From: Patescibacteria group bacterium
Lineage (GTDB): Bacteria > Patescibacteriota > Minisyncoccia > Minisyncoccales > UBA5738
Length of the DNA: 55,262 nucleotides
Assembly (NCBI GenBank): GCA_022710775.1
Contig: JAKLGH010000009.1
Coordinates: 1 to 55,262, forward strand
Direction of reading: 5' to 3'
Shown: positions 9,445-15,544 of the stretch, piece by piece
Layout of the letters: each line of letters starts with the position of its first letter
Numbering within the stretch: the first letter of the stretch is position 1
The notes under the pieces: model-generated
Database searches by the model: none
Told to the model about the DNA's origin: nothing
The model's input: only the letters and a program-made list of their open reading frames with translations
Made by a program: the position numbers and the translations under genes

Positions 9445-10461
9445 TCAATTCTTCTTTAAAACCGCCTTCCCCGATTCATAAACTTTTTCGTTCTCCGGCG
9501 CCTGCCTTCCCTGGAGCTTGGCCAACCTGACAACTTCCCCGTTGTAGTAATCTATCTCACCGATGTCTTTAGGTTTATCATTCCTTTTGGAACCTACGAT
9601 ACTCGCAACTTGCGACCTGAAAAGCGACCACATCGGCAAAGGCAAAACCGATACCGCCCACGCCATAGTTCCGATAGGATAAGGATAATTGGAAAAATTC
9701 AGGAATTTCCCACCGGCATTTTTAACGGCCGCCGCGTATTCGCGCAGAACATTGATCTCTTGCGCGAAGATCTCCCGATCCCTAAAGCCATCCTTAACCG
9801 ACTTGCCCTTCACGGCCGAAGCCATGCCTATCAAATTCATGAACAGCTTGGTATATTCCATATTCCTCGTATCTTTAGGCGCCACTTCCTCCACTTCCAT
9901 TTCAGTCTTAAGAAAAATTTCCCTAAGGTCGGACGCGTCCTCGCCGCCGCTATGAACTCCGTAAGCCAGCTTGATCGGAAGCGAATAAATAATATTGAAT
10001 GTCCCATCATCGGACACATCCGCGGCAATCGGGTTAAAAAGGCTCAATCTGATTATTTTAACTTTCGCGGCTTCCGATTCCAGCACATGTCCCAAGGCTT
10101 CGCGGGCTTCGTTGGCGGCCGATAATCCGTTTTGGGATAAAACCAGCACCGGTATTTTCTGGGCAAATCTGAAATTCCGGTAATAATATTTCACTGTTTC
10201 CCCAACGGGATTTTTGGTCGCCAAAAAAATGAAATCCGGAGCAATGTCGGCTGCCACTTTTTCAAACTCCCAAGACCTTACGGTATTAACGGAGTATTTT
10301 AAGATTTCTCCGTTTTTTTTGATTACGATCTTTTTTTCTTCTATTTGATCAATCTCGCGGTCGAGGCCAACGCCAAAGACGCGGCACGCTTTTTTTAATT
10401 CTTCGGAAAACATGGCTCCGGTCCGGCCGCCGGCGCCCACTATCAATACGGTCTTGTTCAT
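9445..10461 (-). CDS. Ketopantoate reductase-like NAD(P)-dependent oxidoreductase (ApbA/PanE family)
   Basis: 338 aa. The N-terminus has a Rossmann fold beta-alpha-beta with the nucleotide loop VGAGGRTGAMF; the usual motif is GAGAxG, so this variant is slightly unusual. A second fingerprint, FIFLATKNPVGETV, is where PanE-family enzymes have 'VKAyd', and VLSQNGLSA matches the family's 'QNG' motif. The C-terminal half is helical, as in 6-phosphogluconate-dehydrogenase-like C-terminal domains. Known family members reduce ketopantoate to pantoate with NADPH in the cytoplasm (pantothenate/CoA route), but many ApbA/PanE homologues have other 2-oxoacid substrates, so the substrate is open. It lies 52 bp after the CapA-like gene on the same strand, possibly co-transcribed. 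A CoaD-like gene elsewhere in the window (15545) also points to the CoA pathway, but the link is loose. Confidence 0.75.
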   Translation of the reverse strand: MNKTVLIVGAGGRTGAMFSEELKKACRVFGVGLDREIDQIEEKKIVIKKNGEILKYSVNTVRSWEFEKVAADIAPDFIFLATKNPVGETVKYYYRNFRFAQKIPVLVLSQNGLSAANEAREALGHVLESEAAKVKIIRLSLFNPIAADVSDDGTFNIIYSLPIKLAYGVHSGGEDASDLREIFLKTEMEVEEVAPKDTRNMEYTKLFMNLIGMASAVKGKSVKDGFRDREIFAQEINVLREYAAAVKNAGGKFLNFSNYPYPIGTMAWAVSVLPLPMWSLFRSQVASIVGSKRNDKPKDIGEIDYYNGEVVRLAKLQGRQAPENEKVYESGKAVLKKN

Positions 10462-10513
10462 TTGATAATTATTATTGGCTCTGATTAATAGTTTAATGCG
10501 TCCTTATAAAAAT

Positions 10514-11665
10514 TCAATCGGCCTTCGAGTCCTGGCCTATGATCTCTGGCTGGTACCGGCTGTTAATTTTTGCTTTTTTTAAAACAACGTCCGAGATTTT
10601 TCCGTTCTCGGTTTTTACCTCCAAAACGCCGCCTTCCATTGTTTCTTGGGAAAAATTCTGATCGAAAACAAAATTACCCAGCGAATAAACGATCCATCCT
10701 CTCTTGTTGCTTGCTTTTTCTTCTTTTTCCCCTGTTTGACCGAATTTAAAAACATTTTCCTTTTTAATAGTTCCGGCTAATGCGCCTTGTTTTGAATCAG
10801 CCTCATACTCTTCCAAGGGTTGGATAACGTGCGGATGGTGTCCTATCACCAGATCCGCCCCCTTATCTATAGCGGCACGCGCCCATTCTATCTGCCTGTC
10901 ATTTGCCGCCGGCTCGTATTCCGCGCCGAAATGGAAAGAAACGATCACGAGATCTGCTCCCTCTTTCCTGGCTGTTTGGATGCCGTTTTCCAGATCCGCG
11001 GCCGTAAGCCTGGCCAGTCCCGACGTTTGCTCTCCCGCCAGCCAGGCCGGAACGTCGAAATCGGCGTATCCGAGAAACGCTATTTTGTTTCCTTTCACAT
11101 CGAGATATTTTGGCGCGCCCGCCTCCGCGGCGTTCATCCCCGCTCCCACGCAAAGGATATTGGCGTTTTTCATTCTAACCAGCGTGTCTTCCAAAGCCGC
11201 GCGGGTGTAATCCAGCATGTGGTTATTGGCGCAAGACATCACATTGAACCCGGCATATTTCAATCCGTCAATGGCGCGCGGATCAGCTTCAAACGAATAA
11301 ATACTTCCGGCCTTATATCCCTGATCGGATACCGGACCCTCAAGATTGCCAAATACGACATCCGCCTTAAGTTCTTCGGCTACCAGTAAAAAAGGAAAAT
11401 TATAGCTGCCGTTCCCGTATTTATTGACCATATATTCCACGCCGCGGTCCAGCATCACATCGCCCACGAAATTCATAATAAGCGGTTCCTTGACCGGCTT
11501 GGGTTTATACCCTACCGCTTTGGTCACATCGGCCACGCTGATCTTTAACGTTTGCCGGCCGATCAGCATACCGGCTACAATCGCTACCCCAACGATAAAA
11601 AGCACGATGAACACCGTGGTTAAAGCAAACCGGATCAAATCGGAAATATCGTTCTTCGCCACCAT
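10514..11665 (-). CDS. CapA-family metallophosphatase-like membrane protein
   Basis: 383 aa. An N-terminal transmembrane helix (about residues 13-36) anchors a CapA/PgsA-type domain with calcineurin-like fold signatures. These are FVGDVMLDRGVEYM, VFGNLEGPVSD, CANNHMLDY, IVSFHFGAEY, DLVIGHHPHVIQPLE and VYSLGNFVFDQ. The Asp, Asn and His residues in these blocks would bind the metal ions. Homologues are named for poly-gamma-glutamate capsule synthesis in Bacillus, but most CapA-family proteins stand alone and have an untested role in cell-surface polymer metabolism. No capB/capC-like genes lie nearby, so poly-gamma-glutamate synthesis is not supported. The domain should face outside the membrane. 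It probably shares a transcript with the PanE-like gene downstream. Confidence 0.85.
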   Translation of the reverse strand: MVAKNDISDLIRFALTTVFIVLFIVGVAIVAGMLIGRQTLKISVADVTKAVGYKPKPVKEPLIMNFVGDVMLDRGVEYMVNKYGNGSYNFPFLLVAEELKADVVFGNLEGPVSDQGYKAGSIYSFEADPRAIDGLKYAGFNVMSCANNHMLDYTRAALEDTLVRMKNANILCVGAGMNAAEAGAPKYLDVKGNKIAFLGYADFDVPAWLAGEQTSGLARLTAADLENGIQTARKEGADLVIVSFHFGAEYEPAANDRQIEWARAAIDKGADLVIGHHPHVIQPLEEYEADSKQGALAGTIKKENVFKFGQTGEKEEKASNKRGWIVYSLGNFVFDQNFSQETMEGGVLEVKTENGKISDVVLKKAKINSRYQPEIIGQDSKAD

Positions 11666-11721
11666 AATACCCTAGTTTAAGTTATTAATCTTAACTGAAA
11701 ACCAGGTTTTGGGCAATAAAC

Positions 11722-11820
11722 TACCGCGGGGCAGAGCCCCGTGGTATTCCTTCCTCCGCGCTTCGCTTCGCTTTGTTCCGCGCCGGCATTCATCGCCGGG
11801 GATAAAGCCCCGGGGTATTT
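11722..11820. repeat. Two GC-rich palindromic repeat copies
   Basis: The stretch has 'CGGGGCagaGCCCCG' with ggtattc after it, then 'CGGGGataaaGCCCCGGGGTAT'. Related copies lie at 13849-13884 and 42722-42757 and share the tail GGGGTATTCTGCCAG. They look like dispersed REP-type elements. Nothing coding is visible in 11675-12020. Confidence 0.6.
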
Positions 11821-11831
11821 CCCAATAAAAG

Positions 11832-11849
11832 AAGCGCGTTAACGCGCTT
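11832..11849. terminator. Perfect palindrome terminator
   Basis: AAGCGCGTT/AACGCGCTT, an 18-bp perfect palindrome with T-rich flanks on both sides. It lies after the small minus-strand ORF ending at 12024. Confidence 0.6.
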
Positions 11850-12023
11850 TATTATTTTGAGCCATTGGCAAATTCGAAGAGCAAAAAACTTGCGGCAGCC
11901 TTTGCGAAAAGCGGTAAGTTAGCGCAAACAACGTTAGTTACCGGATAAGCATCACGCAAAGAAAGAAAGATCCTTGATGCCGATAAAGCATCATTTCCGG
12001 CTTAAACCGCCTGGCATAAAAGA

Positions 12024-12176
12024 TCAAACGTTTAACATCATTGCCTCCATTAACGTGGTGATGGCTCCCCAGCGCAGGCAAATAGCCATTTTTTTATTGG
12101 CATACCGGCAAAACGGCGCCAGAACCAAGCAATTAGAAACAAAAAGAATAGCCAGCTTCGCTAAACCATATTCCAT
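12024..12176 (-). CDS. Small hydrophobic ORF (50 aa), unknown
   Basis: A short ORF starting MEYGLAKLAILFVSNCLVLA. The start codon is preceded at 9 nt by AAAAGGAG, one of the better Shine-Dalgarno sequences in the region. Upstream, TTGACT (12231-12236) and TAGATT with a 16-nt spacer make a plausible promoter. The N-terminal half is hydrophobic and could be one membrane helix; the rest has Arg, Lys and Met. A terminator palindrome follows at 11832. No homologue is recognised. It could be a small membrane protein or a chance ORF; the promoter, ribosome site and terminator argue for a real gene. Confidence 0.4.
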   Translation of the reverse strand: MEYGLAKLAILFVSNCLVLAPFCRYANKKMAICLRWGAITTLMEAMMLNV

Positions 12177-12322
12177 TATTTCCCGCTCCTTTTGAAATTA
12201 CTAATTTGAATCTAAGCCAATTCATCGAAAAGTCAAGATTAATATCTCAACTATCCGCTTATCCATGCGAATAAAAAAATAGGCGTGTTCTGCTTTATTA
12301 AAAACTTAATCCTGGCGATCTT

Positions 12323-12347
12323 CTTGTTGAGGTCAAACCTCAACAAG
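12323..12347. repeat. GTTGAGGT palindrome, copy 1
   Basis: Arms CTTGTTGAGGT and ACCTCAACAAG (11 bp) around CAA. The same core occurs at 12922 and 13807. This copy lies about 85 bp upstream of the promoter-like sequence of the 50-aa ORF. Confidence 0.75.
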
Positions 12348-12403
12348 CGAAAATCCCGTTATAATAAAAAAGAAGAAAAAATAATGAAAATAGCTTTTGT
12401 AAC

Positions 12404-12517
12404 TTAAAACCCGCTTGCGCGGGAGTGAAAGTCAAAGGGGGGTTGAAAGCTGGGGCGGAGTAGTTGTTCATTGGCTAGAATACCTAGCCTCGAAAATAGC
12501 ATTTCCCCAGCTTTCCT
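12404..12517 (-). ncRNA. Candidate small RNA with 6S-like architecture
   Basis: A self-contained minus-strand transcription unit of about 110 nt with no ORF. The promoter is consensus (12524-12552). The predicted RNA starts with a strand that pairs as an 11-bp closing stem (GAAAGCTGGGG with CCCCAGCTTTC, 12445-12455 and 12505-12515). Inside are two unpaired sides of about 15 and 17 nt, then an apical stem-loop GGCTAG/CTAGCC (12473-12489). A C-rich 3' tail leads to a terminator hairpin CCCGC/GCGGG and TTTT (12406-12423). A closing stem, large central bubble and apical stem is the layout of 6S RNA, which traps RNA polymerase by mimicking an open promoter; this RNA is shorter than the usual 180-200 nt. 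The identity is inference; it could be an unrelated sRNA. Confidence 0.6.
12406..12423 (-). terminator. Terminator of the small RNA
   Basis: CCCGC-gcaa-GCGGG stem followed by TTTTAAG on the minus strand. Confidence 0.75.
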
Positions 12518-12523
12518 GAATTA

Positions 12524-12552
12524 ATTATAGCATGATACCAAAGATTTGTCAA
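12524..12552 (-). promoter_or_regulatory. Consensus promoter of the small RNA
   Basis: TTGACA (12547-12552), a 17-nt spacer and TATAAT (12524-12529) on the minus strand. This is a perfect sigma-70-type match, expected to start transcription near 12517. Confidence 0.8.
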
Positions 12553-12629
12553 GAGCATCTTTGGTAACTGCCACCGGCAAGCTTAAAAGAAAACCGCTGA
12601 TCAAGTTTCAGCGGCCCAAACCAATTTTT

Positions 12630-12869
12630 TTAAGCCCGGGCAAACCACCCGCTAATCAAAACAACGTCCGTGTTTCCGTTATTGATGGTGATTTGCTGAT
12701 AGCCATCAACAATCTCTGCTTTGTTTACCTGGTATTTTTTCCCGGGCTCCAAACCCTCATGGGCCTTAAAATCTTCGTGGTCCGCGCTATCAAGGCAAGG
12801 ATGAAGAACAACTTCCGCCCCGATCTCAAACCGTACGTCCCGGTCAAGAGCAAATTTATCGTCTCTCAT
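12630..12869 (-). CDS. Small hypothetical protein, probably translated leaderless
   Basis: 79 aa, acidic and beta-rich by look, with no signal peptide, no cysteine pair and no recognised domain. The region around HEGLEPGKKYQVNKAEIVDG, followed by QQITINNGN, suggests a small beta-barrel of the kind seen in DUF-type single-domain proteins. The start is fixed by a consensus promoter whose -10 ends only 6 nt before the ATG, so transcription should begin at or next to the A of the ATG and there is no room for a ribosome site. A copy of the GTTGAGGT palindrome lies 17 bp upstream of the -35. Function unknown. Confidence 0.7.
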   Translation of the reverse strand: MRDDKFALDRDVRFEIGAEVVLHPCLDSADHEDFKAHEGLEPGKKYQVNKAEIVDGYQQITINNGNTDVVLISGWFARA

Positions 12870-12875
12870 GTCTAT

Positions 12876-12904
12876 ATTATATAATTTAATTTCATAAATG
12901 TCAA
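12876..12904 (-). promoter_or_regulatory. Consensus promoter placed for leaderless translation
   Basis: TTGACA (12899-12904), 17 nt, TATAAT (12876-12881), then ATAGAC and the ATG at 12869. The usual start point about 7 nt after the -10 coincides with the start codon. Confidence 0.8.
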
Positions 12905-12921
12905 ATAAAATAACACCTCCA

Positions 12922-12946
12922 ACTTGTTGAGGTCAAACCTCAACAA
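12922..12946. repeat. GTTGAGGT palindrome, copy 2
   Basis: Core arms TTGTTGAGGT and ACCTCAACAA around CAA, directly upstream of the -35 of the 79-aa gene. Confidence 0.75.
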
Positions 12947-12967
12947 AACCAAAAGCCCAAAATAAAA

Positions 12968-12987
12968 CCAGGCTTTTTTGAGCCTGG
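12968..12987 (-). terminator. Terminator after gene at 12990
   Basis: CCAGGCT/AGCCTGG stem followed on the minus strand by TTTTATTTT. Confidence 0.8.
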
Positions 12988-12989
12988 CA

Positions 12990-13724
12990 TTAACCCCTTT
13001 TTAATTCCCAGTCATCGGTAACCAGCCAGCCTTGGTCAATAATTCCCTGATAAACGGTAAAATCGATATAACCGTAATAAGGATTGTAGAAACTCCGGCT
13101 GGTGAATTCCGTCCAATTTTCTGATGGCGGCAATACGTCAACGAGAAAATAATACTGTTCGGATTCCATCGTTCCGGCATTATTCAATCGGACGCCCAGC
13201 CACAGATAAGAAGTCACGTTCGACTTATACCTAACTTTCGCCGCGTACTTCCCGTTCTTATCCAAGTCTCTAGCGGTATTTATCCATCCGGCAACCGCCA
13301 TTGAGCGCGTATACGCCGACTCCAGCTTTGTTGTTCTCCTTACCAAGTCCGTAAGCGTCGAAAGGTTATTAATTTCTTCTCCATGCGGATACAGATTTAA
13401 TCCTTGATACCGGGTTCCATTGGTTATCTCAACCCTTAGCGCGTATTGACCGTCCCAGCTTTCATTAACCGGCTTAATAACCGCGCTTCCTGGTTTTGGA
13501 TCAGCGATTCGCCAACCATTGCCAAACATCTCGTAACTGCCGGAAAAATTTTCGGGATTGCGCTCATACAGCCGCAAACGTTCTTGTTCCGGCGTACAGC
13601 TATAGTATTTAAGGCCCAATGTTTCCGCGGACGGATCAATAACCAAATTTGGACTAAAAAAAATCAATGAAAATGAACAAAAAACGACTAACGCGCCAAA
13701 CACAATCCAAAATTTTCTACCCAT
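12990..13724 (-). CDS. Exported carbohydrate-binding-like protein (paralogue of 14194)
   Basis: 244 aa. A hydrophobic N-terminus (residues 5-27) acts as signal or anchor. The mature part begins NLVIDPSAE and contains NGWRIADPKPG, SWDGQYALRVE and ENWTEFTSRSF, and ends LVTDDWELKRG. This pattern ('N..f...W', 'G.ya.rv', 'W..~ysp.f', final 'D~W.l') is typical of beta-sandwich carbohydrate-binding modules (CBM_4_9-like), which bind glycans outside the cell. The neighbour at 14194 has the same layout and ending (TLTTDAWDFRR), so the two are ancient paralogues. A good promoter (13764-13792) and a GAGGGAGG ribosome site precede the ATG. No enzyme domain is attached, so a sugar-binding or matrix role is inferred. 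Confidence 0.7.
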   Translation of the reverse strand: MGRKFWIVFGALVVFCSFSLIFFSPNLVIDPSAETLGLKYYSCTPEQERLRLYERNPENFSGSYEMFGNGWRIADPKPGSAVIKPVNESWDGQYALRVEITNGTRYQGLNLYPHGEEINNLSTLTDLVRRTTKLESAYTRSMAVAGWINTARDLDKNGKYAAKVRYKSNVTSYLWLGVRLNNAGTMESEQYYFLVDVLPPSENWTEFTSRSFYNPYYGYIDFTVYQGIIDQGWLVTDDWELKRG

Positions 13725-13763
13725 CGTTTATCAGCCTCCCTCAACCACCAAAAACTGTTGATA

Positions 13764-13792
13764 ACTATAAAAGAAATGTATAATTTAGTCAA
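13764..13792 (-). promoter_or_regulatory. Promoter of gene at 12990
   Basis: TTGACT (13787-13792), a 17-nt spacer and TATAGT (13764-13769) on the minus strand. A palindrome copy lies 14 bp upstream. Confidence 0.7.
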
Positions 13793-13806
13793 CTATTTCG
13801 GTTCTT

Positions 13807-13837
13807 AAATCTGTTGAGGTCAAACCTCAACAGATTT
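13807..13837. repeat. GTTGAGGT palindrome, copy 3
   Basis: Arms of 14 bp (AAATCTGTTGAGGT and ACCTCAACAGATTT) around CAA. The outer arm bases differ from copies 1 and 2 but still pair, so pairing is kept while sequence drifts. Confidence 0.75.
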
Positions 13838-13848
13838 GCTTTAATAAA

Positions 13849-13884
13849 ATGCCGTGCGGCAAAGCCGGCGGGGTATTCTGCCAG
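13849..13884. repeat. GC-rich palindromic repeat ending GGGGTATTCTGCCAG
   Basis: Same family as 42722-42757 and 11722-11820. The stem GCCG..CGGC is partly degenerate here. Confidence 0.5.
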
Positions 13885-13929
13885 ACTAATAAAAGGCGGA
13901 GAGCTTATCCCCTCCGCTTATCGCGCCCG

Positions 13930-14080
13930 CCGGCCGCGGCCGGCCAATTCTCCCAATGTTCCGATATATTTTCTCTCGTATCGCGCTCCGTTGATAACGG
14001 CGTCTTTGGGCCCCAAATTGATTTTTGTGCCCTCGTTTAAGCCAAAGCCGGATATTCTTCGGTTGCATCATAACGTCCCG
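13930..14080 (-). pseudogene. Possible decayed coding fragment
   Basis: In the 450-bp gap between the two paralogues, one minus-strand frame reads NEGTKINLGPKDAVINGARY followed by ERKYIGTLGELAGRGR and a stop. It has normal protein composition but no start codon; an in-frame TGA lies just upstream. Other frames hold short plausible pieces before it. This could be the remnant of a gene broken by frameshifts, or chance. No family is recognised. Confidence 0.2.
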
Positions 14081-14173
14081 TCCGCGCGCCGGCTCGCCTA
14101 AATTGACAGCTTGTTTTCTGCGACACAAACACATCCGGGTATTGCAGGGTTTCCTCTTTATCAAGCAAAAAGA

Positions 14174-14194
14174 AAACCGAGCGTATCTCGGTTT
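14174..14194 (-). terminator. Terminator after gene at 14194
   Basis: AAACCGAG/CTCGGTTT stem followed on the minus strand by TCTTTTTG. It overlaps the stop codon region. Confidence 0.75.
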
Positions 14195-14772
14195 CATAAC
14201 CGGCGAAAATCCCATGCGTCGGTAGTCAGGGTTCCTTTTGATCTGATTACCTGGCGCACGCTTACGCAGTTCTCGATTCCCAGAAAAACCGGGGAAACAT
14301 AAAGCGTCCAGTTAGCCGCCGGCGGCACAATACCTAGCAAATAGCTAGTTTCTTCATATTGCCGGGTTGAATCGTTTGGCCGCCTGGCTACTGCGTACAA
14401 AGCCGATTCCACATCAGCCTTGTAATACAAGCGCATGCAATACAATTCGCCTGTATTCAGATAGAAGTTGCGGGTTTTAGCTTCCCACCCCGGCAGCCCT
14501 GAACTGTCGGTCCAATTTGTTTTAAGGGTTTGATTCAACCGCACCGACGCAGCGGTTCTCCCCTCATAGCTGTCATTGACAACTTTGCATTCCCCATCGC
14601 CGGTTTTACTGACCGGATACCATCCCGAAGGGTATGGCCCTTGGTCCAAAGAATAAACGACGAATCCGGGATTATCTATCTGGTTGCCATAGGCAGCGTC
14701 GTGAATGGCAAGAATACCTCCTGCGAAAATGGTTCCAACAACTAGAACTATTCCAAACAGTTCATTACCCAT
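14194..14772 (-). CDS. Exported carbohydrate-binding-like protein (paralogue of 12990)
   Basis: 192 aa with an N-terminal hydrophobic helix (about residues 5-25). The ectodomain begins NPGFVVYSLDQGPYPSGWYP, followed by SYEGRTAASVRL, then a central strand region, AANWTLYVSPVF and the ending LTTDAWDFRRL. It shares the beta-sandwich carbohydrate-binding pattern with the 244-aa gene downstream. One cysteine pair may form a disulphide. A consensus promoter (14797-14825) and the ribosome site AGGTGG support the start. No catalytic domain is present. It probably displays a sugar-binding fold on the outer face of the membrane (inference). Confidence 0.7.
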   Translation of the reverse strand: MGNELFGIVLVVGTIFAGGILAIHDAAYGNQIDNPGFVVYSLDQGPYPSGWYPVSKTGDGECKVVNDSYEGRTAASVRLNQTLKTNWTDSSGLPGWEAKTRNFYLNTGELYCMRLYYKADVESALYAVARRPNDSTRQYEETSYLLGIVPPAANWTLYVSPVFLGIENCVSVRQVIRSKGTLTTDAWDFRRL

Positions 14773-14796
14773 TTAACCACCTGCTGAATTTTAATT

Positions 14797-14825
14797 ATTA
14801 TATACAATTATTAATTACTTGTCAA
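14797..14825 (-). promoter_or_regulatory. Consensus promoter of gene at 14194
   Basis: TTGACA (14820-14825), a 17-nt spacer and TATAAT (14797-14802) on the minus strand. Confidence 0.8.
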
Positions 14826-14834
14826 GTAAAAAAT

Positions 14835-14906
14835 AAAAGCCGGCGGAACACTGCCATCAGCGAAATAATAATTCCAAGTCCCTAACGTCAGTTTCCAGCC
14901 GGCTTT
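14835..14906 (-). terminator. Long 72-nt hairpin with T-tail
   Basis: AAAGCCGGC at one end pairs with GCCGGCTTT at the other. Inner pairing GGAA/TTCC and ACTG/CAGT is interrupted by single bulges, and a T-rich run follows on the minus strand. It lies after the small exported ORF ending at 14945. The size is large for a simple terminator, so part may be a regulatory or independent RNA. Confidence 0.5.
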
Positions 14907-14944
14907 ACTGATTATATAGGCCGAATCCGGGTCGGCCGTGCAAA

Positions 14945-15145
14945 CTAAAACCGACGCTTGATCCGATTTATTTTTTTATGGATCAAAACCTGGACCAAAA
15001 GATCCTTGTGTCCGGGCAATTCATAAACGCCCTCCGCTTGGGGCGCCAAAGCTGTTTCTTCGTTTTTGGCCGCAACCGGAACAAACGAAGCAACAAACAA
15101 AGCTAACGCCGCAAATAAAAATAACCGGTATTTTTTTGTTAATAT
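14945..15145 (-). CDS. Small exported protein without a standard start codon
   Basis: The frame reads KKYRLFLFAALALFVASFVP, then VAAKNEETALAPQAEGVYEL and ends HKKINRIKRRF. This is a textbook signal peptide with a cleavage site after VAA, then a short mature peptide of about 40 aa. No ATG, GTG or TTG is found between the upstream stop (TAA) and the KK; only ATA or TTA codons are available near 15140-15145. Either a rare start codon is used, a base is missing in the A7 or T6 homopolymers just upstream, or the gene is dead. The 72-nt hairpin downstream looks like its terminator. Function unknown. Confidence 0.4.
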   Translation of the reverse strand: MLTKKYRLFLFAALALFVASFVPVAAKNEETALAPQAEGVYELPGHKDLLVQVLIHKKINRIKRRF

Positions 15146-15273
15146 TTTTGTTTTTTAAAAAACTGCTTGCGTATTTGGATTATAAGAACAAATCCTTACA
15201 ATGTTGAATATGTCGCAATCTGGCATCTTTGTGCGGGTCACTCATCGCCAAATGAGCGAGCCTCGCTCAAACG

Positions 15274-15296
15274 AAAAACGCCTTTCGGCGTTTTTT
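15274..15296. terminator. Bidirectional terminator after tRNA-Gly
   Basis: AAAAACGCC/GGCGTTTTTT with loop TTTC. Pairing extends further (CGCTCAAAC with GTTTGAGCG) into the tRNA 3' end, so a long alternative stem is possible. Confidence 0.7.
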
Positions 15297-15301
15297 GTTT
15301 G

Positions 15302-15373
15302 AGCGGGCGAAGGGAGTCGAACCCTCTTCTTAACCTTGGCAAGGTCACATAATAACCATTATACGACGCCCGC
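15302..15373 (-). tRNA. tRNA-Gly (GCC)
   Basis: A 72-nt cloverleaf on the minus strand. Acceptor GCGGGCG/CGCCCGC, anticodon loop TTGCCAA with anticodon GCC, T-arm GAGGGTTCGACTCCCTT. The discriminator is U, as expected for glycine. CCA is not encoded. Confidence 0.93.
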
Positions 15374-15544
15374 AATCCCGCGAAGCGGGAAACCTAAAGC
15401 TTTAATGTTCGAATATTCAAAATAAAGCTTCAAACAAATCCATTTAACCGCAAATCCGCCTTTGAGTCAAGAAATCCGGCATAATGCCTTGTAAAAACTA
15501 AATCCTTATGTTATGGTTCTGCCAGTTATTTCCCAAAGGAGTTG

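Noticed and set aside
11974-12195. 73-aa plus-strand frame
   Set aside because: No ribosome site; the opposite strand has an ORF with promoter, ribosome site and terminator.
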